This document shows positions 1-12,209 of a stretch of 64,000 nucleotides of DNA, one piece after another. The position numbers and the translations under genes were made by a program. The number at the start of each line of letters is the position of its first letter. The first letter of the stretch is position 1. The notes under the pieces were generated by a model. It was not told the DNA's origin. It ran no database searches and saw nothing but the letters and a program-made list of their open reading frames with translations. The stretch comes from Crambe crambe (Eukaryota; Porifera; Demospongiae; Poecilosclerida; Crambeidae), in contig OZ004590.1 in assembly GCA_963924555.1 (NCBI GenBank), forward strand, positions 1,899,001 to 1,963,000. The letters are read 5' to 3'.

Positions 1-396
1 CAAGTAACTAACTTAGCTAAAAAACAGTTCTTGACTCAACAATAATGCAACACAAAACAATCATGGTTTTTTTCATTCCTCCCACCTAATGTCAATTTCA
101 TATGTCCATATCTCTTCTCTGGTATTCTTGGAGTTAACATGAGAAATGAAAGCTAGAAGGGACACACTCATAACAACATGAGCATGAGCATGATCATGCT
201 CACAATAGACATCATCTGATTTTTTCTTCGAATTCCCCATGAAAATTGTTTGTAGCTAATTCACAATTCTTACTCATGCACATGTAGTAGTTAAGTATAG
301 CTACGTATAATGTTTTATGGTGTATCTGTAAACAACAAAATAATAACTCGTCATAATGCATCTAGCTAGAAACAAGAGTGTGTACTTTATACCAAA

Positions 397-451
397 GGAA
401 TGTTCCCTGTAAACAGTATAGGTATGCAGTACTGTTTACAGAGAGCATTCC
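397..451. repeat. Short inverted repeat (hairpin)
   Basis: Two ~22-nt arms (GGAATG...AACAGTA and its near complement TACTGTTT...CATTCC) face each other across a short loop. This is likely a tiny non-autonomous element or its relic; there is no coding content. Confidence 0.6.
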
Positions 452-1650
452 TTAGATATGCAATACACATTTTCATTTTTTAGAGTGTACGTAGTTATTC
501 AGTTGTCTTCATTTCTTCCCAATGTATGTTGTCCTTTTTCAAAGGTAAAAGAGTTGAAACCACCAGATGGTGCTGAATATTTAATTACACATGACTAAAG
601 GGAGTGTGCCATTAATAATAAACTGAATTGAATAATATGAAAGTGAATTGTAATGTTATCCCCAAATGTATGCTTACTCTAGAGTTTGGGAATGCTTGGA
701 GTGGTGCAGTTAGATCTGTACTTATAACTATAGATATGTAAGTATAGTTAGCATTCTGGAGTGTACAGGGCACTGGTTGTGTGATGCATTGTAGTGCAAA
801 ATAATATAGACTCTTTCCTTATAGCTATTATATACGTAGATCAAATTGGATATTCCACAATGCATGCACCTTTAATAGAGCCTGCTTATAGCAATGGTTT
901 CCTAAATACTTATTTCCTTGAAACTGCATGCTATCTAATGTTGCTGGTACTTACTGAAAAGAAATCTGCTGTAATCATTGTGTGATAGCTAAACATGATA
1001 AACATGATAACATCCAGTCAACTGCTGAACTAGTACGAATTAAGAGTACAATATTATGATAGTAAACAATGTTTTCAGGCAGTTTGTACATGTCCCGTCT
1101 CACTGAGCACTTTATGATGTGTGAGAGGGTGTGACCATATATTATGAGAATAACTTCTGTTGATCCCATGAGCATGTAATATTATTTGCTAAGGAGCAAA
1201 TGATGAGACCTTAAGCAGTGGTGCCATCATAGATTTCTATGTTGTGTCGATATAGTACCCACAAACAAGAGTGAATGTACAGGAACTCCTCCACATGCAT
1301 GGCCTAGTGATGGACCCTTTTTTCCTAGTTCCTGCATGCCAGTACTTACTAACTGGATGGACTAACATTGTCCATCGTGTGCATTGTTGGTACATTGCAG
1401 TGACCACTGAACAAATCTTTTTGGAATGAAAAATTGCAATATCTGATGCAAATAAAATGAGCTAAAATCATGATAAAAGTCATACTATGCAATGAGTCCT
1501 AAAATCAATACTAAGATAATAAAATCAGACCTACATTTGTGAAAAAAAATTTAGTTTCTTCTTTTTTAAAGAATCAATCTGCATTGAGATTAAAATGCCT
1601 TTATTAGCTAGTCAACTACTAGCTAACTGAATGATGTCTGCTTTTTTCAC

Positions 1651-1744
1651 AAAGTGTTTACTGCACACCATTTTGTCCCAATGCACACACTGTTTTGTTT
1701 TTGGTGTGTGTATTGGGACAATTTAGTGTGCAGTACACACTTTT
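1651..1744. repeat. Palindromic MITE-like element
   Basis: Arms of ~43 nt rich in TGTGTGCA-type sequence are inverted around a T-rich loop (around 1690-1705). It is predicted to fold into one long hairpin. No target duplication could be fixed with confidence. Confidence 0.6.
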
Positions 1745-1995
1745 GTTTTTACAGTGTATGGATAACAAGCAGAAATGGAACACCATTTTCAGTTACAAGA
1801 TGGTTTTGGGATCTGTAACTAATCTTATTACAGATTCTCATAATCATTACTTTTAGTTATGTACATCCTAGTGCTATGTAGTTATCTAAAATAAAATATG
1901 TAGGAAAGGTACTCTCCTTCTTTCTATTCCCAGGGTGGCATAGTACGTTATGCATGCGCAGCAAGGGGTAAATTGATTGGGCTTGGTGTCTGTGT

Positions 1996-2801
1996 ATATA
2001 TAAGGGAAAAAGCATTTTGTGAAATGAAAAATGATGTAGGGATGACCACTGCTCAAAAAAATAAGGAAACAAGAAGGATGGAAATGGGATCAATCTTTGT
2101 TCTGTATATCCAGCCAACAATCCCTACATATACGTCGGGTAGCTTCAGATTATAGTGTAGTAATGTACGTATATGTAGGGATTGTTGGCTGGATATACAG
2201 AACAAAGATCAATCCCATTTCCATCCTTCTTGTTTCCTTATTTTTTTGAGCAGTGGTCATCCCTACATCTTTTTTCATTTCACGAAATGCCTTTTTCCCT
2301 TACTTGTTCCTGGTCTTTTTTCCTCTCTTTTATATGGTTTTAGCTATGTATAGAGTTCATTCTTCTATGTGTATACAGGGACAGATGAAAGAAGAATAGT
2401 TCTCCAGCATACCAGCCCAATCATTATCAACGAGTCAAGGTGTTGTGTTATTGTTGAGCTATACTTGGAGGTCAAAGGAAGATGCTGAAATAGAGTCTAC
2501 CGTCGTGAATCTAAATCCCTGAGTCGATACAGTAGTCTATCATCATTATCTAGAGCTAGCTAGCTAGCTAGCTAGAGACAGCTGAGTAATATTATAATAA
2601 TTGGATATCAAATACATGCGCATGCGTATTATAGAAAATCCTAATTGAATTAGTCGAGTGCTGTGCTCCGTAGTGTCTCCTTTTTCATCGACTCTTTCGA
2701 GGATCAACGAGTAGAAAAGATCGTAGTTCGTAGAATTTGGAGTGGATTTATCCAGAAATCATAGCTGTAGCTTGAGTGGTTCGAGAGATATGGTTGTCTA
2801 A

Positions 2802-2851
<50 letters not shown>

Positions 2852-3085
2852 GAGAAGAAGAAGAATCCAGCGATTTACCTGCTTGCCGTATTTCTGAAAC
2901 GGTAAGCTCCCTGGTCCTGAAACTTGGTCTGCATATTGTAGTAGGCTCTAGTAGGCTGGATAATCATTCACAGTAGCTTTTGTTAGGTCTAAGTGGGGGA
3001 ACTAGAATTTCACTTTTATATTAGTCTATAGGCGGCGCGCGCGGCCGTCCGAGTCATCCCTACATAGAGAGTGCTCTGATACAGA
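1996..3085 (-). mobile_element. Old copy of ~1.1 kb hairpin-ended repeat (copy A)
   Basis: Read on the minus strand this matches the element at 47984-49096 along almost its whole length. Shared landmarks are the GC-rich CGGCGCGCGCGGCC block (about 3031-3046), the AGCTAGCT tract with the CGCATGCG motif (about 2560-2630), and a terminal hairpin (about 1996-2310) whose ~150-nt arms flank a short loop. No ORF in it looks like a transposase, so it is non-autonomous. Copy A is more degraded at its hairpin end than copy B and carries an (AAT)n expansion. Confidence 0.75.
2803..2851. repeat. (AAT)n microsatellite
   Basis: An uninterrupted run of AAT triplets inside copy A of the hairpin-ended repeat. 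The other copy (around 48200) lacks this expansion, so it arose after insertion. Confidence 0.9.
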
Positions 3086-3627
3086 AAAAAAATCTTTAGC
3101 GATCAACTCATGTTGTGAATCATTGGTAGAGGAATAGTCACTCTATTATTCTTGCTATTATTCAGCGGCTTCAGAAGGCAGAAACTGTTTTTAAATGCCA
3201 TCGTGACCTATTCATCACAGTTACGGTCATGATGTCAACGTATGTAATGTGTTCCGTATACTTACTTTGTGCAGGGTATGAATCTCCGATTGCTCTCATT
3301 ATAAATGTGGTATCATAAACTGGGAAATATTTTGAGTTAACAATAACTCATTAACAAGATGAAATTTCTACAGTTATAAATACTGGAAATTCTGGAATGT
3401 CGGCATCATGTGACCATAATACTATAATACTAATTAACTAGCTAATACTCTTCCATTATTGATAGCTATACCTTTAATTATGACTCCACTGTTTTAGACA
3501 GCAATCTGAGAATACGTTACATCTTGGGCATTCCCGTCATTGCAGGATGACTGTGCTTGCTCTGGATCTGAATATATCTGGCCCTATTGTACATAACTTA
3601 ATCCATATGCATGAGCACAATTCTGAA

Positions 3628-6022
3628 CTAGCAAACTACCTCTGGATCGGTCAAGGGATCAATAACTTCATAATCCAGTTTGTTGACTGGTGGTGGGCTA
3701 TCCAACTCAAAGCTATTGTCTGGCTGATTTTTCTTAGCTTTTTTAGTTTTATCAACTTGGGCATAGATTGCTTCTGCATAATTGATAATCACATACATAA
3801 TAATAATAATAGTAGCTATAATGGATCTTTTGTTTAACCTGATGGTTGCTCTTTTATATCTGCTGTATCATAGAGAGATAGAGAGAGAATGATAATGAGA
3901 CTCACTATGTATTCGAGAGCTATTTGAATAGCTAGCTAAGTAAGATCTAATTAGAAGGCTTTTCAGGTTCACATATCCAGTAATTACTGCACCAACAGCA
4001 TGGGCTTCCAGCTTGGATACTGTATCTAATAGCTATAGGGCACAATAGTCATGGTTGCTTCAATGGCTATCAGCCACTATTGTCTCAATTACAGTGGAGC
4101 CTCCGCATAATGGACACGTTTAGGACCCAGCCTTTTGTTTTTTGTAGAAAGGTTGTCCTATATAGAGGTTGTCCTATATAAAGTCTGAAACTCTAGATTT
4201 TGGCAGCATAACTATATGTCTAATATCATATAGCATGACTGTGCAATAATACTATAGCTAGCATGCTAATACCTTTAATACTTTTAGGATCTTCCTTAAT
4301 AGGTTCTTCATTTGGACCAACATGTACTCTATTCTATATGAAAGGATGCAGTTGTTATAAAATAATAGGTTTGCATAAGTAACATGTAGAATTAACAACC
4401 ATATACTGCATAGATCATGAATCTATTAAAAAATAGGAAGGTGACACCCTGTTACACATTAAAATCTTGAACCATGCAAGGCTAAAATGAGACCATTGCT
4501 ATTTTATTAGCTAGCATGAAATTTTTATGGATTAAAACTTTTGTGGTTTAATTAATTAATAGAGATTAAAATGATACAAAGAGCTAACTCAGTTATGAAT
4601 TTTTCTCAAGCAATTTATTAGAGTAAGATTAATAGCCCCATCTTACATATTTGAATATACATCTGATAATTATACCAGCAACAATGAGAATCATCAAAAT
4701 CACGATAACAGATACTGTAACACCTGCAGCTAAAATTTGCAGCAAAAGATAACATACTGTAATTCACCAATATTTCATGTTAAAAATAATAAATGTTCAT
4801 ATTTTATATTTATTAAATTAATTTCGTACGTATTAAGCTCTAATACTAATTACATATTTCGTTATAAATAATTTTCGTACATGTACAAGTGTATGAAAAT
4901 ATTTTAATAACGAAATAAAAGCAAATTATGGTATTAATCAAAATAGCCGTAATGCCATGGCTTTTGAACTGATGACTTCTGCATGATGGCAAGACTATAG
5001 CTATATGAACATGTCTAGCCATGTACAAAGCATTATACTTACTCCTTGCTGTAGTATTAGCATCAATATCAACTGCAGTAGTAATGATTTCAACTGTTGT
5101 TATACCTTCCTCCTCCACACAAGCTGGATTAGATGCTGAATAAATTTAGATTAGATTTAATAAGACATCCAACTCTCAATGTAAACTACCATTGAATAGG
5201 TTTGTATCCTTTGTTCCATTGCCAGCAGGATTCACTGGAGTGATGGTGTAGACACTGGTCTGACATAGGTCTGCATCCAGTGGAATAGTGACACTTGTAG
5301 TATTAATACCACATTGAGAATATAATGTATTGTTGAGAGAGTCCATCACATCCACACAGTAAGTGATGTCAGGTTCCACATTAGTGAGGTCAAGTGTGAA
5401 AGGAGCCTCCCACATGAGGGAGACTGACTGATCCTGAATAGAGACACTAGTGATGTTGACTCTCTCCAGAGTACCTGGAATTCCAAATCAATCTCACCTT
5501 AGCTGTGGCTCCCCCAATTATAAACAAGTGAGCTATACACTATAGCTAATCATGAGGCATAGCTAATAATTACTTAGGTCAGATATGTTACTCAGCTAAT
5601 CATGGCTTTAAATACTTAATGCAGATACCTTGAACATAAAGCTGAGCATTAGGTGATGATGATATTGTGCCTGATGATGTACTGAGCCTACACTGTATAG
5701 TAGTGGAATTCAAGTCTGTGGACACATTAGCAATTCTTAATCTGGCTCCAATTCCCATAGAGAATAGTGATGTTACTCCACTGAGATTCAATTCCTCCAG
5801 TCGAGAGCCATTTAAGAGCCAGGTTACTCCTGTGGGGTCTGACCCTCCAGAAGAGAAACAGGCAAAAGCGGGTGTAGAACCAACAGCTACCACATTCAGA
5901 GCTGGAGCTAGTGTTGCTATAGATGTATAACATTAAAATTAGCTATAGCTAGTGATAGAATTATTATCACCTTGTTGGCTGTAGACACCATTGCAATTCA
6001 TCAGAACATTCATGAGTATTAT
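3628..6022 (-). CDS. Ig-FN3 single-pass receptor with YxxΦ tail motifs (5' exon missing)
   Basis: Seven minus-strand exons join with matching phases: 6022-5971, 5916-5629, 5474-5190, 5123-5043, 4729-4647, 4333-4273 and 3773-3628 (TAG), about 331 codons. The first exon found encodes the end of a signal peptide (ILMNVL...GVYS); the initiator exon upstream was not found. Exon 2 is an Ig-like domain (FAC...TWLLNG...IQC). Exon 3 is an FN3-like domain (VSLMWEAPF...YTITPVNPAGNG). Exon 4 is a Thr/Ile-rich stalk. Exon 5 is a hydrophobic TM helix (VTVSVIVILMILIVAGIII). Exons 6-7 form the cytoplasmic tail. The ectodomain introns are phase 1, typical of shuffled Ig/FN3 modules, and there are many NxS/T sites. 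The tail has two tyrosine sites, IYAQV and LDYEVI; the second fits the ITIM consensus. Likely a surface adhesion or signalling receptor; ligand unknown. Confidence 0.75.
4100..4195. mobile_element. Possible Tigger/pogo-type terminus
   Basis: The start CAGTGGAGCCTCCGCATAAT followed by GGACACG resembles the CAGTGGAACCT...GGACA ends of Tigger/pogo elements, followed by a GGTTGTCCTATATA repeat. Only one end is seen. It lies in the last intron of the Ig-FN3 gene. Confidence 0.4.
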
Positions 6023-7333
6023 CTAAAATTGAAAAGTTTCAGTGCATCAACTAATAATTGAGTATTGCTGGTGTATTTGTATGAGTATTTGCTATAATTA
6101 TGGATTAGCTAGTAGAATGCTAGCTCTGTTGCAGGTATATCTGACTGTATCATAATATGTATGTTAAGCAATCTATAATGGTAATGAATTCATTGTACAT
6201 TATTGTGCAATAAGTATGCATATTGAGATATCTGTATACCTGAGTACATTTGAATATCTGTTAGGTCAGAACTGGAACCTCTGAAGTATAATTGATGCAT
6301 GATCTCACTAGAGTCTGCAGGACCTGCTTTGAGGTTGGAATTTTATGAAGAGGCGAAAGTGAAGACATAACAGTGTGTCCCACCCTTACTTTCAGTACGT
6401 AGAGGAGACTCGCTGAAAGAAGACTGAATGGGTGGCAAAAGAGATCACTAATTAAACTTTGAACTTGCTATCAGGGGGTGAGAAATACTGTTGCACTGTT
6501 ATGTCATCACTTTCACCTCATACAATTCCAGCAGATCCTGCAGTCCCTAATGAGATCATCAAGCATTAAATATACAATTCCAGCAGGTCCTGCAGTCCCT
6601 AATGAGATCATCAAGCATCTAATTTTTACTGATGTAGATATGCTATTTTTTAATGCACATCTTAGCTATAAAGGAAACTGACGAATGCACTAAATAAAAA
6701 GGTTATGTAGGGATCATAACCCTAAATCTAGCTGCTGGGCTGTATAATAATCCATATGCTCTCACTTTTGGTTTGTGAGTAAAATTAGCCACCATGTTAA
6801 TAATTATGGTTTTAACTATGACTGTATGCAACTTCACTTACTGTGATCCTGATATTGAATGAAGTCATCCTCACACTTGAAACTAATGATCAGGTTAGCT
6901 ATGTAACTAGCTACTGTGCTGAGAGTAGCTAGCAATAGGTTATGAATCTATTCTGTAGAGGTAATCAAATTTATTCTCATTTCCTTTTGGGATGATTGAT
7001 TCTTAGGAACAATAAATTCAGTATTCATCACACTGGCACTATATACACCTGCATCAGTAGTTGAGTAATGTGGGTGTGGTATTGAAATTAGGAGGGTATA
7101 GACTCTCTTGTTTATGAAATTTACACACAGCTGTCTATTTTTGAATATTTTTTTCTTTTACTCGTGATCTCATAGTTAATGGTATATAGCTACATATGTT
7201 TATACAGTAGTTACTGAAGTATATAATTAGCTATACAAGTGCTGAGAATAGCTACCAATAAGTTATGCACAATCCACTTTATCAAGGCTGTAGACAGGAG
7301 AGCTTGAGAAATAATTATTGCTAAAAAAATTTA
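6023..7333. other. Intergenic spacer between two minus-strand genes
   Basis: The spacer lies between the 5'-most exon found of the Ig-FN3 gene and the stop codon of the RBR ligase. It should hold the missing first exon and promoter of the Ig-FN3 gene, but no ATG exon ending in phase 0 with a good donor could be chosen. An inverted repeat is listed separately. Confidence 0.5.
6290..6617. repeat. Inverted repeat with partial tandem duplication of one arm
   Basis: The arm at about 6290-6385 is the near complement of 6488-6573 (shared CACTGTTATGTC, CACTTTC, CCTGCAG, GAGATCAT). Part of the right arm (about 6522-6568) is then repeated in tandem at 6571-6617 with two or three changes. Confidence 0.7.
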
Positions 7334-10300
7334 TCACGAGTCTTCTATATCTGATCTGAGTGCCTTCATTAGTTTTGCATCGTCTTTCAGAGAAGAAGAC
7401 TTCTTGCAGCCATACTTCTCATTGAAATGATAGAGACCAAAACAGGGCTGACCACAGAGGTAACAATACTGGAAGGAACATCTGTAACAGTGCATCCAGT
7501 TATTATCTGAAGTCTTCACTTCAATCTGAAAAAAATGCAATCAGTGTTTGATGTTTGGTAGTCATAAAGATTCGACTACAGCTACTCAAGCTTATGGCCT
7601 TTTCTTCCTCCCTCCTTCTGAAATATAAATGGTACAATTAATTTTATTATGGCTCATTAGATTACGTCATCATTTCTATATTGAATAACCTTGGTTGGGT
7701 CTCAGGGAACTAGCTTAGTGCATGACACTCAAAATTATGAGGACTATGTCATGAATAGAAATCTGAATCGATAATTACCCCACCCCAATTTTTCGGTTAT
7801 GTTTCATCCCCTGGCTGAATGAAGTCTTACCCTTCCACACCTAGGACACTGTGTTCTCATCACCATCTCCAAATCCTCCAAGGTGTCAAAGTCTTTAAGA
7901 TCTTTTTCTTTGGTGGGTGGCAAATAGTCTTCATCTCTGAACAACACACATTTGTTCCTTTTACTGTCAAAATGTTCATATCTGAAAATGATACACAGTA
8001 TGCATTACCAGCAGACTTGCATGTACAATATAGTACACCCAACAATAATGTATTCTATCATTATAAATCACCTCCTGGATATTTTTAACCCCTTAAATAA
8101 AGACATATCCCTTTTCTATTTACACCAATGCAGATCAGCCTCACCCAGAAATGGCTTTCCCACACATCCAACAGAAGTAATTGCCACACGATGAGCACAC
8201 CATTTTGTTGCATCCACCATTCTTCTGGATGTTGGCACGACAGTTGGGGCACTGACGGACATTGTCAGATGATAATACCCAAACAACACTCTGTATGAAA
8301 ATGTTTAGCTCACGTCACTAGTGGTGGGAAAGAACATCCTAAGGTAGGTAAACAGAGCTTATGATATGTAACAGCCTGACACCTGACATTTTCCGGCCAA
8401 TATTGGCATAATTATGTCTGGTCATTATTTGTTTGTCAGGACAAAAGAAAGTATATACTTGTCAAAATGCACACTGATGCAAAATATCTTATAACACACA
8501 GTTACCTTGTTTTGTAGGCCTCATTATTTTCTTTAGTAACCTACCAGCGTTTACTAAGAGCCTATGGCACTTAGTAAGCCTACTATTGTAGCTAAAGGCA
8601 CTTAGTACCCTGTGGTGGGCAGCAATTAGAAGTATAGTTATGAATCCGTAGTAACCAACCAACCCCACCTGGTAGGCTAGTTTCTTGCCTTCTGATGCTA
8701 GTGAGTACCAACTAAAGAGTAACAAGGTACCGAAGGTAGCGTAGAAAGCTTAGTTCATATTTTCAAACGTATAAGCTAGAAAGCCTACCTTAGTTCTGGT
8801 GATTTTCAGCTGCTGGATTTTCTGTGCATGAAGCTTTCATGGCTGACTTTTAGTGATTGATTTGAAGCCTTTCTATTTTAGTCTAAGTTCCAAAACTATG
8901 TCGCTATATTCTAAATAAGTTAGGGGTCATTCCAAGTCAGTTCAACACAAAAAAAAAAAAAAAAAAAATCACAGTCATGGATTTTAGTGAAACTTGGTAC
9001 AGATATAGTGTATGATGAGATATTACTTCTTAGTAATTTTTAGGACCACACATTAAATGGCTTCCCTGTTATGCCCAATACAAAATCAGTTTTTTTTCAC
9101 CAGTTTTTGGTGAACTTGTGGTTATTCAATTGGCCATATCTTTGCTTTTATTTGCTACAACTTATACCATCTTGTAGCAAATAGAATTTGCTTTCATATG
9201 ATATATCACAATACTGTATTTCATATAATTATTGTAGGTCAAAGGTCACTGTAGGTGCACTTTGAGCTTTATTGTTTCAATAACGGATGTCTCAATTTAC
9301 ACAAATTTTCTTCTAAATGTTCGTTAGGTATTACTCTTTAGTTGGTATAAATTTTGTTTTGGGACTGCCATGGGTTCAGGAAATATATGAATTTAATTAG
9401 CTAAAAGTACGTATACTAATGGTAATTAACTATAGTAATATGGATATTGACACTTTAATTGGTAGCCATAGCAACACTAAATTGTTCTGTTGTAGTTTCA
9501 GTCTCCTGTTTCATTAATGTGTACACATGACCAGTGACAGTTCTTGGATCCACTTTAGGAATGCTGATGATATGCTGCTTAGCAGGATACCGGAATGAAT
9601 GTGATGGCCCATGAGGGTGAAGCAAGGTAACTTGATGTCTGCATTGATTTGTAGCACACATGCTACCCACCACTGTTTGTCAAAGCAGCATGTTACAAAT
9701 CCAGAGATTCCATCCAAAGCTACTTCATTTTCATTAACAGATACCCTTGCTTCTTTTGAAACAGTTGAGAGCTTTGTTATCACTATCTCTCTTGATTTCG
9801 AATGAAGCAGTGAAGCTTACGAGTCCCAGCAATTGTTTGTGCTTTCTGAAATCGGTCCTCTAAATAGATCTGTTCTCTCTGGTACTCTTGAGTGCTGCAA
9901 TACTCAAAGGTGATTTCATATTCGGAAGCCCATTCAAATAACTGACGAGGAGTCATAATTTGTTCATCTTATGGTCTTTGTAGGCTAGCTTTGGCAGCAA
10001 GACATTTGACTGTGCCACCAAGCCCGTCACAAGCACCTATGTCATGAGAAGTTGCAGAAAAATGCCATTCGGCTGAAATACCAAAATCTTCTCTATGATG
10101 GCACAAATTGATAAAATTCTTACGGTTTTAATATTGTGATACTGCTCCATCAGAAAAGTAGTAAATTTTTTGAGGAACTGACGGAATAGGCAATTAAACT
10201 CTTCTGGAAGAGATAGACTGCAACTGTATCATGATGCATACAGTCTGATATAATAACATAACTTAGATGATTAGGCTGTTCAAAAGGGTTGCAGCAACAA

Positions 10301-12173
10301 TTGGTCCACTGTGATTGGGCCATGATTATTGCAATATTTGGAGATGTGAGATGTAGTAACGATTCTATTAGCTAACTGAAATGTTTCTTGATTTGAAAAT
10401 GTAACAGATTAAGATTGCTATTTATATTGAGTTGGCAATGCATCATCATCATCATCATGAAGGAAGCAGGTAGTTCCTCTAACTATATTATGACATAGCT
10501 GTACTCTCATAAGTACAGCGCAAAGTTTAATTCAGTTAAGCTCAGAGGAGGAAATAGTAAGTTCCTTTTGATGTTTATGATGCACTAATCATGAAGAAAC
10601 AGGATATGTTCCATAGATAATTGAATTCTCTACTAGGGGAATCAGCATTGCGCAAGCGAAATGCATGCATACATAGCAATGGTGTGCATGCAACAAGCAG
10701 AGTGTATGATTTGTGGGGCAGTAGTTACAAAGCTACTGTACGGGCATGGGTTCTATTATATATCTTCCAAACCCATTGCAGTCCCAAAACAAAATTTATA
10801 CCAACTAAAGAGTAATAACTAATGAACATTTAGAAGAAAATTCGTGTAAACTGAGACATCTGTTATTGAAACAATAAAGATCAAAGTGCGTCTACAGTGA
10901 CCTTTGACCTACAATATATGAAATGCAGTGTTGTGATAGATCATATGAAAGCAAATTTTATTTGCTACAAGATGGTGGAAGTTGTAGCAAATAAAAGCAA
11001 ACACAGTGAGAGATATGGCAAATTGAATAACAACAAGTTCACCGAAAACTGGTGAAAAAAACTGATTTTGTGTGTATTGGGCATAACAGGGAAGCCATTT
11101 AATGTGTGGTCCTAAAAATTACTAAGAAGTAATATCTCATCATACACTATGTCTGTACCAAGTTTCATTAAAATCCATGACTGTGATATTTTTTTGTGTG
11201 TTGAACTGACTTGGAATGACCCTTAGGTGACCAATGGGATCTAAGTTCAATAGAATTAGTTCTCATAAAATTAGCTTATGAAACAGTGCATGTCTGAAAA
11301 TTTGAAGAAACTGTATTCTACTGTGCATGTGATAGACAAAAAAAAAGAAATTGGTGGTTTGTTTCATAAGCTAATTTTATGAGAACTAATTCTATTGATC
11401 ATGTTAGCTGAGAAAAATAAGCAGGGATCTAAGTTATTCAGAGACCCTCGGGCCCTTAGTAGCGCCCTTGCTGCACTCGGGTTGCTACAGCCCAGGGCCC
11501 TCAGGTCTCTAAATAACTTAGATCCCTAGGTCTTGTTGTCTAACTATTATACACATCATGTCCAGTCAATATCAATTTCTTATCATAAGCACTGCAGTTA
11601 TACAACATGACTATATCCTATTTTCATATAATGTACCTATAGATTATCTTATTTACATAGTGTGTACATACAGAAAGGTCACTTGGGACAGCAAGGGACA
11701 GTATGCATATGCTCCCCTCTTCATGGCTATATCTGCTGAGGGGGAGGAATGTTTTCCTAAATAGGTAGGATTCTTCTTCAATTTTTCAGTTCAATTTTGG
11801 AGTACACTAGTACAATGATTTTTAGAGCATACTGAGCTACACTAGTAAATTACTAGTATACTGCTAACTAGCTAAACTAGTAAATTACTAGTATTTTTTT
11901 CTAGGCAAAAATTGGACAAGCCAGCTGCACTCAATAATGTACACACACACATACGTACCTGCAGTTCTTCTATTCTTCTTTGTCTGCTTTCCTCACTCTC
12001 TGCCTTTTTCTCCCCGTCATTCTCATCACTTTCTCTCTTCAGGGCCATCACCTGCGACACACACATGAAAAAGAACAACAATAAGAGAAGGATATTGGTG
12101 AGAGACTGTGTGTATTTGCCACTGATGAGTTTGTTAGTTCTTTGATTCACAAGTCTCTGCTATATGTACATGA

Positions 12174-12209
<36 letters not shown>

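Larger units (their letters stand above)
1..1995. other. Non-coding flank, no gene recognised
   Basis: This stretch is AT-rich and holds only short chance ORFs without homology-like composition or supporting splice signals. It contains two small perfect or near-perfect palindromes, listed separately, and scattered AGCT-rich tracts. I see no exon, RNA gene or promoter that I can support. Confidence 0.6.

Noticed and set aside
2776-2976. Plus-strand ORF with a poly-Asn run
   Set aside because: Asn run is the (AAT)n microsatellite inside a transposon copy.
3547-3837. Plus-strand 96-codon ORF
   Set aside because: It is antisense to the last exon of the Ig-FN3 receptor, whose phase and splice sites fit the minus strand.
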